From Marichromatium purpuratum 984 (lineage in GTDB: Bacteria; Pseudomonadota; Gammaproteobacteria; Chromatiales; Chromatiaceae), in assembly GCF_000224005.2 (NCBI RefSeq), contig NZ_CP007031.1, positions 2,571,001-2,635,000 of the forward strand: DNA of 64,000 nt, read 5' to 3'. Below, piece after piece: positions 38,870 to 56,500 of the stretch. Position 1 is the first letter of the stretch. Every line of letters begins with the position of its first letter. Both the position numbers and the translations under genes were made by a program. Below the pieces are notes generated by a model. It had not been told where the DNA came from. It saw nothing but the letters and a program-made list of their open reading frames with translations, and ran no database searches.

Positions 38870-39571
38870 ATGCTCACCCTGCTCGATCCACAAGACCGCA
38901 CCCACTTTCCCGACGTCTCGCAGGCGATGCGCGAGCCCAACGGACTGCTCGCCGTCGGCGGCGACCTCAGCACCACGCGGCTGCGCCAAGCCTATCGTCA
39001 CGGCATCTTCCCCTGGTACAGCGAGGGGGATCCCATCCTGTGGTGGTCGCCCGACCCGCGCAGCATCCTCGTGCCCGATCAGGTGCACGTCTCGCGCAGC
39101 CTCGCCAAGCGGCTGCGGCGCACCGATCACCGCGTCACCTTCGATCGCGACTTCGCCGGGGTCATCCGCGCCTGCGCCGCACCACGCGCCGACGAGGTCG
39201 GCACTTGGCTGGTCCCGGAGATGATCGATGCCTACGAGCGACTGCACGCCCAGGGCCTCGCCCACTCGGTCGAGGTGTGGCGCGACGACGCCCTGATCGG
39301 CGGGCTCTACGGGGTGGCGGTGGGCAAGGCATTCTTCGGCGAATCCATGTTCAGCCGCGCCAGCGACGGCTCCAAGATCGCCCTGGTCCAGCTGTGCCGA
39401 CGCCTCGCCGAGTGGGGCTTCGGGCTGATCGACTGCCAGATGCACACCCATCACTTGCAGCGCATGGGCGCGGTCGAGGTTCCCCGGCGTGACTTCACCG
39501 ATCGGCTCGAGCGGTTCTGCGCCCTACCCGGCCATGATCACAGCTGGGACGACGAGGGACAGAGCCGATGA
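38870..39571 (+). CDS. aat: Leucyl/phenylalanyl-tRNA-protein transferase Aat, 233 aa
   Basis: Adds Leu or Phe from tRNA to proteins with N-terminal Lys or Arg, creating type-2 N-degrons for ClpS-ClpA. Diagnostic runs are [13 protein letters not shown] near 23-35, [10 protein letters not shown] at 42-51, [10 protein letters not shown] near 60, and the [14 protein letters not shown] block near 148. The stop overlaps the bpt ATG (ATGA). Its partners clpS and clpA lie 2-4 kb away on the opposite strand, so the pathway is clustered. Confidence 0.95.
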   Translation: MLTLLDPQDRTHFPDVSQAMREPNGLLAVGGDLSTTRLRQAYRHGIFPWYSEGDPILWWSPDPRSILVPDQVHVSRSLAKRLRRTDHRVTFDRDFAGVIRACAAPRADEVGTWLVPEMIDAYERLHAQGLAHSVEVWRDDALIGGLYGVAVGKAFFGESMFSRASDGSKIALVQLCRRLAEWGFGLIDCQMHTHHLQRMGAVEVPRRDFTDRLERFCALPGHDHSWDDEGQSR

Positions 39572-40329
39572 ACCAGGACGACATCACCCGACCGGGACGC
39601 CATCTGGCGCTCTATCTGACCGGCGAGCACGACTGCTCCTATCTCGAGGCGATGCGCGCGCGCACCCTGTTCGTCGACCCCAACGCCCGGATCGACACCG
39701 CCACCTATCAACTCCTGATCGACCTCGGCTTTCGCCGCAGCGGCAGCCATGTCTATCGACCGGCCTGCCGTGGCTGTACCCGCTGCGTGCCGGTCCGCAT
39801 CCCGGTCGCGGACTTTCTCCCCGACCGCTCGCAACGACGCAACTGGCGGCACAACGCCCCACGCATCACCCTGCGTGAGCGTCGCGCCAGTTTCGATCCG
39901 GCGCACTACGCGCTCTATCGCGACTATCTGCTGGGGCGTCATGGCGACGGACCCATGGCCGACGATGCCAGCGAGGAGGGCTATCGGCGCTTCCTCGTCG
40001 ATCCCTGGGGTGGCCCCTGTCTGTTCATCGAGTTCTGGCTCGATGAGGAGAGGCTGCTCGGTGTCGCGGTGACCGACCGGCTCGAGCAGGGCCTCTCGGC
40101 GGTCTACACCTTCTACGATCCGGCGCTCGCCGCACTCGGCCCCGGCACCTTCGCGATCCTCGCCCAGATCGAGCTGGCACGCCGACTCGAGCTGCCCTAT
40201 CTCTATCTCGGCTACTGGGTCGAGGGCTGCGAGAAGATGACCTACAAGGCGCGCTTTCGTCCGCTCGAGGCCTGGGATGGGCGGGGCTGGAGAGCGCTCG
40301 CACGCGGCACTCTGCTGCGCCAGCCATGA
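39568..40329 (+). CDS. bpt: Aspartate/glutamate leucyltransferase Bpt (arginyltransferase-like), 253 aa
   Basis: Transfers an amino acid, Leu in characterised bacterial Bpt proteins, from tRNA to proteins with N-terminal Asp or Glu. The N-terminal ATE domain has [17 protein letters not shown] near 21-37 and a cysteine cluster [14 protein letters not shown] near 68-81; the C-terminal GNAT domain has [19 protein letters not shown] near 183. Its start overlaps the aat stop, so it is translationally coupled. It extends the N-degron pathway to acidic N-termini. Confidence 0.93.
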   Translation: MNQDDITRPGRHLALYLTGEHDCSYLEAMRARTLFVDPNARIDTATYQLLIDLGFRRSGSHVYRPACRGCTRCVPVRIPVADFLPDRSQRRNWRHNAPRITLRERRASFDPAHYALYRDYLLGRHGDGPMADDASEEGYRRFLVDPWGGPCLFIEFWLDEERLLGVAVTDRLEQGLSAVYTFYDPALAALGPGTFAILAQIELARRLELPYLYLGYWVEGCEKMTYKARFRPLEAWDGRGWRALARGTLLRQP

Positions 40330-40399
40330 GGCCGGTCTCGCCCGCGCGAGTGAAGAGGAGACGGAATCGATGTATCGACGGTGATCGACACAATGGATA

Positions 40400-40408
40400 T
40401 GGTATAAT
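40400..40408 (+). promoter_or_regulatory. Extended -10 promoter of infA
   Basis: A perfect TATAAT (40403-40408) is preceded by TGG, the extended -10 motif TGn. There is no good -35 at 17 bases. It lies 42 bases before the infA ATG. Confidence 0.65.
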
Positions 40409-40449
40409 CCGGCGGCTTTAAAAACGGAGCTGTCTTCAGTAATTCGACT

Positions 40450-40668
40450 ATGGCAAAAGACGACGTCATTCAAATGGAAGGCACGGTCACCGAGACCCTG
40501 CCCAATACCGTGTTTCGGGTCGAGCTCGAGAACGGTCACACCGTGACCGCCCACATCTCCGGCAAGATGCGCAAGCACTACATCCGCATCCTCACCGGCG
40601 ACAAGGTCACCGTCGAGCTGACCCCCTACGACCTCACCAAGGGCCGCATCGTCTACCGCGCCCGCTGA
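40450..40668 (+). CDS. infA: Translation initiation factor IF-1, 72 aa
   Basis: A small OB-fold protein that occupies the ribosomal A site during initiation. The start [19 protein letters not shown] and the later [25 protein letters not shown] block are nearly invariant. Length 72 is standard. Expressed from its own promoter just upstream; the neighbouring bpt ends 120 bases before it. Confidence 0.97.
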   Translation: MAKDDVIQMEGTVTETLPNTVFRVELENGHTVTAHISGKMRKHYIRILTGDKVTVELTPYDLTKGRIVYRAR

Positions 40669-40883
40669 TCACGCCTGCCCCTCGGGCATGCGCGCGCCGG
40701 CTCTCTCGCCGAGCGCCCGGACTCATCGCGCAACCGCGCGAACCGTCACACGCGACCTCGCCGCTCGCCATCGGGCCGAGTCGGCACGGCGGGGCTGCGC
40801 GTCGCGGTTGGTCATCGCCGAGACTGACGGCGCCGCCACGGCGAGAGGCTTGCTCGCCGCCACGTCACCCCATCGACCAGCAC

Positions 40884-43145
<2,262 letters not shown>

Positions 43146-43218
43146 CGACCTGTTCCAAGCAGGGGGTTGAGAAAACCGTGGTGGTTGAGTGCAGCCATGC
43201 GCGCGCGCGGCGCCGATT

Positions 43219-43542
43219 TCAAGCCTCTTCCATGGTGCACATCAGCGGATGCTGGTTGGTACGAGCATAGTCATTGACCTGGGCGACCTTGGTCTCGGCG
43301 ATGTCCTTGGTGTAGACGCCGCAGACCCCGACCCCGCGCGTATGCACCTGGAGCATAACTTGGGTCGCCTTCTCGCGATTCATACCGAAGAACCCCTCGA
43401 GCACCTCGACCACGAAGTCCATCGGGGTGTAGTCGTCGTTGAGCAGCAGCACCTTGAACCGCGGTGGATGGCGCAGCTTCGGCCGGGCCTCCTGAACCGT
43501 CAGTCCGGATTCACCGTCCTCGCTCGGAATATCGTCACTCAT
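43219..43542 (-). CDS. clpS: ATP-dependent Clp protease adaptor ClpS, 107 aa
   Basis: The adaptor that binds N-terminal Leu, Phe, Tyr or Trp of substrates and docks them to the ClpA N-domain. The core [20 protein letters not shown] at about 29-48 has the conserved NDDYTPM segment with the N-degron-binding Asn-Asp pair. A His in [17 protein letters not shown] also lines the pocket. The ATG at 43542 is chosen; the frame is open for 16 more codons upstream without conservation. It precedes clpA by 73 bases. Confidence 0.95.
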   Translation of the reverse strand: MSDDIPSEDGESGLTVQEARPKLRHPPRFKVLLLNDDYTPMDFVVEVLEGFFGMNREKATQVMLQVHTRGVGVCGVYTKDIAETKVAQVNDYARTNQHPLMCTMEEA

Positions 43543-43656
43543 GATTGCGGATTCTAGACAAAGGATTGAGGGGCGCGTCAGGCCGATCAATACGCTGGAA
43601 CATACGCACCCCGGAGGGATCGATCAACGGCGGCGTGGGGCCGCGTAACGCCCCGT

Positions 43657-43684
43657 TTGACCAACGAAAACAGTTCACTATACT
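43657..43684 (+). promoter_or_regulatory. Promoter of the cold-shock gene
   Basis: TTGACC (43657-43662) and TATACT (43679-43684) are spaced by 16 bases. Transcription from here gives a leader of about 100 bases before the ATG at 43791, long as is usual for cold-shock mRNAs. Confidence 0.75.
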
Positions 43685-43790
43685 AGCGAACTAGGGCGCC
43701 AGGGAGCCGATTCAAGGCAATGGCGCCTGACAACAAAAAATGATGATCGACCACCAAGGCAAGACCCGCAAACCCTGGAGGACTGCGCCA

Positions 43791-43997
43791 ATGATCACCG
43801 GAGTCGTTAAATGGTTCAATAACGCAAAGGGCTATGGGTTCGTGCAACCCGATGGGCGAGACGAAGACGTCTTCGTTCACTTCTCGGCGATCGACATGGA
43901 GGGTTACAAGACACTCAGGGAGGGACAGAAGGTGCAATTCGAGTTGAACCAGGGGCCCAAGGGCCTGCACGCGGCCAAGGTGCATCGTCTCAGCTGA
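43791..43997 (+). CDS. Cold-shock-domain protein (CspA family), 68 aa
   Basis: A single OB-fold RNA-binding protein. RNP1 KGYGFVQPD (16-24) and RNP2 DVFVHFSAI (29-37) are intact. ATG at 43791 has GGAG at 43777-43780; the frame is open from 43740 but that part belongs to the leader. It is divergent from clpS, the position occupied by cspD in E. coli, so it may be the stationary-phase CspD counterpart; the paralogue cannot be settled from sequence. Confidence 0.93.
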   Translation: MITGVVKWFNNAKGYGFVQPDGRDEDVFVHFSAIDMEGYKTLREGQKVQFELNQGPKGLHAAKVHRLS

Positions 43998-44045
43998 CAC
44001 CTGAACCACGGCCCGGGGCGACCGCGTCCCGAGCCGCATCACGAC

Positions 44046-44077
44046 GCGGGGCGCGATCCGTCAGGGTCGCGCCCCGC
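44046..44077. terminator. Bidirectional terminator between csp and icd
   Basis: A 14-bp stem with one G-T pair (44046-44059 with 44064-44077) and the loop GTCA. On the plus strand it is followed by CGCACGTTTC. It serves the two convergent genes. Confidence 0.8.
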
Positions 44078-44093
44078 GCACGTTTCACACGTC

Positions 44094-45347
<1,254 letters not shown>

Positions 45348-45509
45348 GAGCAGTTTTCTCTATCGGGTGATCAAAAAGGAATATGCTACCATCCTCGTTT
45401 ACTCGTTGCGCAGACCCGATGCCACATCGGCAGTGCGTTCCGTCGTCGCCCAGGCCGACGGGATGTGTCCGACGCATGCTCCATCCGCCCTCTTGTCCCT
45501 GATAGCGCC

Positions 45510-46625
45510 ATGACCGTCCGCGCCGCCCGATCTCGCCCAGAACGCATCATCATCGGCCTCTCCGGCGGAGTCGACTCGGCCGTCGCCGCCCATCGCCTGC
45601 TCGAGCAGGGTCATCAGGTCGAGGCCCTGTTCATGAAGAACTGGGAAGAGGACGACGACCCGCACGGCGGCTACTGCGCCGCCGCCGAGGACCTGGCCGA
45701 TGCCCGCGCCGTCGCCGAACGACTCGGCATCCGCCTGCACACCGTCAACTTCGCCACCGAATACTGGGACCGGGTGTTCGAGCACTTCCTCGCCGAGTAC
45801 CGCGCGCTGCGCACCCCCAACCCCGACATCCTGTGTAACCGCGAGATCAAGTTCGCCGCCTTTCTCGAACACGCGCTGAACCTCGGCGCCGAAGCCATCG
45901 CCACCGGTCACTACGCCCGGGTCGAGCACGGCGCGAGCGGCCATCGGCTGTGTCTGTGCGCCGACGCCAACAAGGACCAGACCTACTTCCTCCACCTGCT
46001 CGATCAGCACCAGCTCGCCCATGCGCGCTTCCCGCTGCACGACCTCGGCAAGCCCGAGGTGCGCGCCATCGCCCGCCGGCTCGGTCTGGCCAACGCCGCG
46101 AAGAAGGACAGCACCGGGATCTGCTTCATCGGTGAGCGGCGCTTCGGCGAATTCCTCGCGCGCTATGTCGATCGCACCCCGGGGCCGATCGAGGATCCCG
46201 AGGGACGGGTGCTCGGCGAGCACCACGGGCTGGCCTACTACACCATCGGCCAACGCCAGGGGCTCGGCATCGGCGGCATCGCCGGCGGCGGCGAGGCCCC
46301 CTGGTTCGTCGCCACCAAGGACCCGGAGCACAACCGTCTGATCGTCGTCCAGGGCAAGCACCACCCGCTGTTGATGGCCGGCTCGCTGCATGCCCAGCCG
46401 CCACACTGGATCGCCGGGGAAGCGCCCGCCACCCCCTTCGACTGCCTGGCGCGGCTGCGTCACCGCCAGCCGCTGCAGCGTTGCACCGTCGAGACCCTCG
46501 GACCCGAGGGCTGCCAGGTGCGCTTCGCCGAAGCGCAACGCGCGGTGACCCCGGGCCAGTCGATCGTCTTCTATCAGGGCGAGACCTGTCTCGGCGGCGC
46601 CGTGATCGAGCACGCCACGCCCTGA
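45510..46625 (+). CDS. mnmA: tRNA-specific 2-thiouridylase MnmA, 371 aa
   Basis: Thiolates U34 of Lys, Glu and Gln tRNAs. The ATP-pyrophosphatase P-loop GLSGGVDSA is at 16-24. The catalytic cysteines are Cys108 or so in TPNPDILCNREIKF and Cys204 or so in STGICFIGE. The start at 45510 is chosen by homology to this N-terminus; the same frame is open over the whole antisense of icd, which is not coding. It is followed by hflD, 23 bases downstream, as in E. coli. Confidence 0.95.
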   Translation: MTVRAARSRPERIIIGLSGGVDSAVAAHRLLEQGHQVEALFMKNWEEDDDPHGGYCAAAEDLADARAVAERLGIRLHTVNFATEYWDRVFEHFLAEYRALRTPNPDILCNREIKFAAFLEHALNLGAEAIATGHYARVEHGASGHRLCLCADANKDQTYFLHLLDQHQLAHARFPLHDLGKPEVRAIARRLGLANAAKKDSTGICFIGERRFGEFLARYVDRTPGPIEDPEGRVLGEHHGLAYYTIGQRQGLGIGGIAGGGEAPWFVATKDPEHNRLIVVQGKHHPLLMAGSLHAQPPHWIAGEAPATPFDCLARLRHRQPLQRCTVETLGPEGCQVRFAEAQRAVTPGQSIVFYQGETCLGGAVIEHATP

Positions 46626-46648
46626 GTCGCATCGGAGAATCCAGCCCC

Positions 46649-47275
46649 ATGCCTTACGACACCCTCGATCGGCTCATCGCCTTCGCCGGACTCCATCAGG
46701 CCGCCGCCTGCGTCAGTCGCATCGCCCACCGCGGCAACGCCGATGTGGAGGCGATGGAGCCGTGCATCTACAGCCTGTTCCAGGTCGACGCCGAGAACAC
46801 CGCCGCGGTCTTCGGCGCGCCCGGCGCACTCGCCCCGGGCGCGCGCCAGGTGATCGCCCAGCTCACCGGACAGCCCGAGCGCAACCTTGAGCTGACCCGC
46901 TACGTGGTGACCCTGATCCGGCTCGAGCGCGCGCTCGCGCGCGAGCCCGGACGACTCGCCCGACTCGGCGAGGGCATCGAGGCGGCGCGCGACAAGCTCG
47001 AGCACTTCCCGCTGCTGCATCCGGCGATCCTCGGCCACTTCGCCGATCTCTACAGCGAGACCATCAGCACCCTGACCCCGCGGGTGATGGTGCAGGGCAG
47101 CGAACTGCACCTCGGCAACCCCGACAACCAGAGCCGGGTGCGCGCGCTGCTGCTCGCCGGCATCCGCGCCGCCATGCTGTGGCGCCAGGTCGGTGGCTCG
47201 CGCTGGCACCTGCTGCTGCGCAATCGCCAACTCCTCGATGACGCGCACGCCTATCTCGAGCGCCACGAGGACTGA
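46649..47275 (+). CDS. hflD: High frequency lysogenization protein HflD homologue, 208 aa
   Basis: A helical, membrane-associated protein of the HflD family. The N-terminus DRLIAFAGLHQAAACVSRIAHRG fits the family, as do the LTGQPERNLELTRYVVTLI segment near 72 and GSELHLGNPDNQSRVRALLLAGIRAAMLWRQ near 150-180. The cellular role is poorly defined; the E. coli protein affects lambda CII. It is coupled to mnmA, in conserved gene order. purB normally follows, here separated by acnA. Confidence 0.92.
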   Translation: MPYDTLDRLIAFAGLHQAAACVSRIAHRGNADVEAMEPCIYSLFQVDAENTAAVFGAPGALAPGARQVIAQLTGQPERNLELTRYVVTLIRLERALAREPGRLARLGEGIEAARDKLEHFPLLHPAILGHFADLYSETISTLTPRVMVQGSELHLGNPDNQSRVRALLLAGIRAAMLWRQVGGSRWHLLLRNRQLLDDAHAYLERHED

Positions 47276-47431
47276 CCCCCCTCTCCCGACGGGGTCGGAA
47301 CACGCCCCGTCACACCCGCCCGGAGGGATCGGCCGCGCCCCGTCAGCGCACGGTGTATGGCGCGCCGCCCTCCTGGACGCTAGAATTTCGCGTTTGCGCG
47401 AAATGACGATAGCCACATCCGGAGCCATTGC

Positions 47432-50095
<2,664 letters not shown>

Positions 50096-50106
50096 GGCCG
50101 ACCCCA

Positions 50107-50128
50107 GGGGCGCCGCGCGCGGCGCCCC
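50107..50128 (+). terminator. First hairpin after acnA
   Basis: A 22-base perfect palindrome of G and C, 11 bases past the acnA stop. It lacks a T-run, so it may only stabilise the mRNA end. Confidence 0.6.
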
Positions 50129-50133
50129 GGCAC

Positions 50134-50169
50134 GATCGCCCGAGTCCCCCGTCCGGGGCTCGGGCGATC
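50134..50169 (+). terminator. Second hairpin after acnA
   Basis: A perfect 11-bp arm pair (GATCGCCCGAG / CTCGGGCGATC) extended by four C-G pairs, with a 5-base loop and one bulged T. It follows the first hairpin by five bases. Confidence 0.65.
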
Positions 50170-50232
50170 TGCGTTGTGTGCAGGCGAAATTCGCTGCGCG
50201 CCCTGAGCACTGCGCTGACGGGCGCGCCATAA

Positions 50233-51783
<1,551 letters not shown>

Positions 51784-51822
51784 GAACGGCCCGCGCCGGG
51801 CAAGGGCGGCGCGGAGTGTCGA

Positions 51823-51861
51823 CAAAAAAATTGGCCGGTCACGCGGGGAGCGCGACCGGCC
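51823..51861 (-). terminator. Rho-independent terminator of the OmpA-like gene
   Basis: GGCCGGTC...GACCGGCC forms a strong stem (51833-51861), and on the minus strand it is followed by AATTTTTTT. It lies about 200 bases past the OmpA-like stop, and can also stop read-through from purB. Confidence 0.8.
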
Positions 51862-52061
51862 TTCCATCAAGCCCCTGTCGGGGGGGAGTGGGGCTTAACT
51901 GGACCCTTGCGCCACCCGGCAAGGCCGGGCGAGCGACTGAAAACTGTGGAGTTCGGGATGCGCGGCGGGTTACCACACACGCCGATCGGCCGTGAGGCCG
52001 TATCGGCGTGCCGGCTTGGGGCGGCGGGCGCCGATCCCTGGCGCGCGGTGAGGGCGCTGGA

Positions 52062-52628
52062 TCAGCCCTCGACCTTGGAGCGAATGGTCACACGACGCTG
52101 CTTGACCGAGAAGACGTCGAACTCGGGCAGCATGTCACGCTTGCCACGGCTCTCGACGGAGACGATGTCGCTCGCCGGGATGCCCTTGGAGACCATGTAG
52201 TCACGCACCGCGTTGGCACGGTTCAGCCCCAGGGTGTCGTTGTAGCTGTCCGAACCCCTGGCGTCGGTGTGACCGACCAGGGTGAGCTGCTCACGCGACT
52301 GGGTCGCGTTGACATCGGAGATGTAGTCGTCGAGACGCGCCAGCTCGGCGTCGTTGACCACGTTATCGATGTTGTACTTGTCGAACTCGAAGTTCAGGCG
52401 CACCACGAACTCTTCCGGCACCGGCTTGACGCAGGGCTCGAGATCGTTCGGACCCTGAGTGCTCCGCCAGCACTCGCCATAACCGGTGACCCAAGCGGTC
52501 CCGGTCGGCTTGGCCGACCAGAAATGGTCCATCATGTCGGCGGCATTGGCCGCCAGCGGGGCGCCCAAGACCAAGGCCAGGGAGGCCGCTGCGGCCGCGA
52601 CGCGGGAGGACTGTTTGAATTTGCGCAT
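52062..52628 (-). CDS. OmpA-family protein, 188 aa
   Basis: An exported protein with a signal peptide (about 1-30, ending ANA) and a C-terminal OmpA-like peptidoglycan-binding domain. The domain runs from FNFEFDKYNIDNVV, with the motif VGHTDARGSDSYNDTLGLNRANAVRDYM near 122-149, to RRVTIRSKV. The Asp and Arg that bind diaminopimelate are present. The region before it is short (about 50 residues) with a Cys pair, so there is no beta-barrel. ATG at 52628 gives a normal signal peptide; the upstream part of the frame is leader. It resembles small PG-anchoring envelope proteins. Confidence 0.9.
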   Translation of the reverse strand: MRKFKQSSRVAAAAASLALVLGAPLAANAADMMDHFWSAKPTGTAWVTGYGECWRSTQGPNDLEPCVKPVPEEFVVRLNFEFDKYNIDNVVNDAELARLDDYISDVNATQSREQLTLVGHTDARGSDSYNDTLGLNRANAVRDYMVSKGIPASDIVSVESRGKRDMLPEFDVFSVKQRRVTIRSKVEG

Positions 52629-53004
52629 CTTCACGGTTTCCTGTTTCAGGTGGGTGAGTGGTCCGATCGGCGACAGATTAACAAGCTGTAGCACATGTCA
52701 GCAAAAAGCAACAACGTGATGCGTTGATCTCACCAGATGCTGAATGTCTGGCCCCCGACGCGGGTTTTCAATCCGATCTAGACCCCGTGAACCCCAGGGA
52801 CCACACTCGGGACACAGACATTCTAGCTTACGGAAGCCGCAAAAGTGCAACTTTTTTCGCCGACCGCAACATATTTACAACGAAAGTCATCATAAAACAA
52901 CAGCTAGCTATCGACAGCACCGGTGCCACACCACCGCGACCGGCTCGGAACCGGAAATGTCCGGAAACCAACACCCTGTCGCCCCTCTCCATGGAACCGC
53001 TTTC
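52629..53004. other. Intergenic region between the OmpA-like and PLD-like genes
   Basis: About 376 bases separating two divergent genes. It is more AT-rich than the surroundings (around 52845-52920), as expected for promoters. I could not assign -35 and -10 elements with confidence, and no gene was seen. Confidence 0.5.
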
Positions 53005-53496
53005 ATGATCAGCGCCCACATCAGGCCGCAGCCGCTCGAAACACGCACCTCGATCCGTGACGCCGGTATCGCGCTGGCGACCCAGGCACGCCGCGAGCTG
53101 CTGATCTTCGGGCCTCATCTCGAACCCGATCTCTACGACCAGCCGCCCTTGCTCGAGGCGATACGACGACTCGCGCTCGAACGTCCTGATCTCCCGGTGC
53201 GTATCCTGCTCAACGAGACCCGCAACGCACTCCAGCAAGGGCCTCGTCTGGTCGAGCTGGCGCGTCGCCTCACCTCACGGATCGCGATCCGGCGCAGCGG
53301 GGAAGACGATCGAACACGCATCGACGCCTTCCTCGTCGTCGATACCCAGGGATATGTCCAGCGGCAGCGCGCCGATGGCCAGCGCGCCCGTACAGCCGCA
53401 GCCGACGCGCCCGAGGCACGACGACTCCGCGAGACCTTCATGCAGATGTGGGCACGCAGCGACAACGACAGCGAGATCGAGCGCCTGTACCTATAG
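53005..53496 (+). CDS. Small conserved protein resembling a phospholipase-D-like half, 163 aa
   Basis: A soluble protein with no signal peptide. Segments IALATQARRELLIFGPHLEPDLYD and RPDLPVRILLNETRNA, and the later RRSGEDDRTRIDAFLVVD, fit the strand and loop layout of PLD-superfamily halves. The catalytic HxKxxxxD motif is not seen, so enzymatic activity is doubtful. I cannot assign a function. It is convergent with the large PilZ/EAL gene, with an 8-base gap. The start at 53005 avoids the stop that follows the nearby ATG at 52991. Confidence 0.65.
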   Translation: MISAHIRPQPLETRTSIRDAGIALATQARRELLIFGPHLEPDLYDQPPLLEAIRRLALERPDLPVRILLNETRNALQQGPRLVELARRLTSRIAIRRSGEDDRTRIDAFLVVDTQGYVQRQRADGQRARTAAADAPEARRLRETFMQMWARSDNDSEIERLYL

Positions 53497-53504
53497 ACGA
53501 GGGC

Positions 53505-56500
53505 TCAGGCCGTTGCGCCTACCGCCGCAGGCTGATCGAGTTCATCGACGAAACAGGGGCGCGCGATCCCATAACCCTGGACGTAGTCGACCCCGAGTTC
53601 GCGCAGCAGCGCCAGGATCTCCTGGTTCTCGACGTACTCGGCGATGGTCTCCTTACCCATGAAGTGCGCGATCTCGTTGAACGACTTGACGATCGCCCGG
53701 TCGTGCGAGTTGCTGAGGATGTCCTTGACGAAGGAACCGTCGATCTTGACGAAGTCGACCGGCAACTGTTTGAGATAGCCGTAGGAGGACATCCCTGAGC
53801 CGAAGTCGTCGAGCGAAATCGGGCACCCCATCGACTGCAGCGACTCGAGCAGCCGCACCGCTTGGTCGAGGTGGACGATAGCGGCGGTCTCGGTGACCTC
53901 GAAGCCAACCATCCCGGGCGCCACCTGCCAGCGCGCGAAGGCCGCACGGATGAAGGCGTCGAGTCCGGGATCGCTCAGCGATTGACCAGAGAGGTTGATC
54001 GCCACGCCGCCGTAGGCACGCGCCAGCTCGGGGTTGTCGTGCAGCCAGCGCAGCGTCTCCTCGATCACCTGACGGTCGACCTCGTGCATCAGGTTCATCG
54101 CCTCGGCCGCAGCGATGAAGGCCGCCAGCGGTAGCGGGGCATCGTCGGCGTCATAGACGCTGAGCAACACCTCGCCATGGTGAAAGGCGCCGTGTTCGTG
54201 CCCTTCCCCCACCGCCGCGATCGGCTGCAACCGCAACCGCTTGCGCCCCGACTTGATCGCCTCCTCGGCCTGGGCCCAGCCACGCATGCGCTCGAGCTGC
54301 GCGGCGACCTGGGCATCGTCCTCGGCATAGCACACCACCCGACCACCGCCGCTGTGCTGGGCTGCGAGACAGGCGACATTGGCCGCGGAGAGCACGCCCT
54401 CCGGGCTTTCCGCAGCGGCATCGATCAGCGCCACCCCGAGACTGACCGAGACCTGCAAGACCCGCCCCAACCAGGTGAGCGAGACCGCCTCGAGCGCCTC
54501 GCGTATCCGCTCGGCACTCGCCTGCGCCACCCCGGCGTCAGCGGCCGGCGCGATCAACGCGAAGCGGTTCCAGCCGAGATAGGCCAGACAGGGGGCGTCG
54601 GGCAACAGCGCCCGTAGCCGCTCGGCCATCAGCGCCAGCAGCCGCTCGCCAGCGGCATAACCGTGGGCCGCAGTCAGCAGGTCGAAGCGATCGAGTTCGA
54701 GAAAGCCGAGCAGATGCGGACAGGGCGCGGCGCCACAGCTCAGCAGTCCGGTGAGCACTCCGACCAGACAACGCTGACCGGGTAGCCCGGTCAGCGAGTC
54801 CTCCACGGTCTGCGCGCGCACCTGCTCGCCGAGTTCGGCCAGGGTCGCCTCGGCGGCACGCTGCATCAGCGGTTGCCGAGGTGGCACCTCGACCCGCGCC
54901 CGTGACTCGGCCAGGGCTGCGGCCAGACGCTCGGGGATGAAGGTACGGACACGCCGCCCCATCGGGTCGCTCAGCGCCAGACGACGCCCGTCCTCGCTAC
55001 GCCAGATCAGCCGATAGGCGCGCTCCCCACCCTGTTCAGCCAGCCATACCACGGACCCCAGGGTCAGCTGCTCGATCCGTTCACGGGCCGCCTGCCAGTC
55101 GGCCTCGGACACCCCGTCGGGCGGCTGCTGAAGCGCCGGTTCGGCGTCTTCCGGCGGATCGATCGCGAACACCACCCAGTCCTCGCGATCGAGCGCCCCG
55201 CGCGCGGCCCGACGCAACACCTGCTCGATCCGCTCGACCAGTGACTCGGCCCCGAACGGATCGTGACCGATATAGATCAGCCCCTCGTACAGGGTCGCCA
55301 CCAGCGTCTGGATATCCTCGACCTCAGCCTCGCCACGGCTGGCACGGTGCAGTGTCCACAGCGGCATCCAGTAATGACGCCAGCGCGCACCGTCGATCCC
55401 GGCGTAATTGCAGACCGACTCGAGCAACATGCGCCAACCGGCATCAAGCAAGGTCGGCAACAGCGGATGCACCTGCTCACCGGCGAAGCTGGCCAACAGG
55501 CGCTGACGCACCCGCTCATGAGCGCGCCGCTCGCACTCGCGCGCCTCGTTGGCACCGACCCAACGCGAGACATTGGCGCGATAACGCGACCCGACACGCT
55601 CACGCAGTGACTGCAGACCGGAAGAGATGGCGCGCAGGGTGTCGAGATCACCGGCGTCGGTGATCACCAAACGATGGACGAAGTCCTCGAGTTCGCAGCT
55701 CAAGGCGCGGTCATCGGCCTCGCCGTTGAGCAGGAAGGAGGAGAGCTGCTCGAGCTGATCCATCAGCCCGACCAGCGGATGGGCATCACGCGCGTCCGGG
55801 CCACCGGGGTCGCTGACCGCCATCGCCAGGAAGTGGAGCGACAGCCGCCGGATCAACGCCTTGATCCCCTGCGGCGCATGGGGATCGTCGAGGATCTGCG
55901 AGAGCATCTGGTCGGTGACCTCAACCCGCTCGCGTACCCTCGGGGCACGCAGAGAAGGCCGGTCGTCGCGCCCTGCCGCGCGCTCGGCCAGCAACCGCGC
56001 CATACCGTCGAGATCGGAGTCGGCCTGGTGATCCACGCCGCCCGCCTGCAGTCGGGTCAGCAACTCACCGAGACCGAGTCCCTCGGATCTGGCCGGCGCG
56101 CGTGCGTCGACCGAGTCCGTCCGCTCTTCCGGCGTCGGCAACGGCGACGCGACAGACGGTGGCGCGGCCTGTCGCGCCTGATCCGGTGCTCGCCATGACG
56201 TCGGCGCACCCGCCGGCAGTCCGTGCTCACGCCACAGCCGCAGCAGCTCGCGATAGAAGGCACCGAGATTGCCCACCAGCGGCATGGCGGCAAGCTGCAG
56301 GGCACGTCCGAGCAGCTCGTCCTCCAGTCCGCCGCGATGCAACGCCCGGGCCAGCGTCTCGGCCAGCGCCTCCGGCTCCAGCGCGATCTGGGCATCGCCG
56401 AAGACTCCGACGAGATGCCCGCGCAATGGCCGCAACACCTCGGCAAGCTCTTGCTCGAGCCGATTGGCCAGTCCGGAGCGTGCTAGCCACAGTTCGAACT

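Noticed and set aside
40669-40883. A 73-codon plus-strand frame downstream of infA (40688-40909)
   Set aside because: Arg- and Thr-rich composition with no domain, no ribosome binding site, and overlap with the clpA end.
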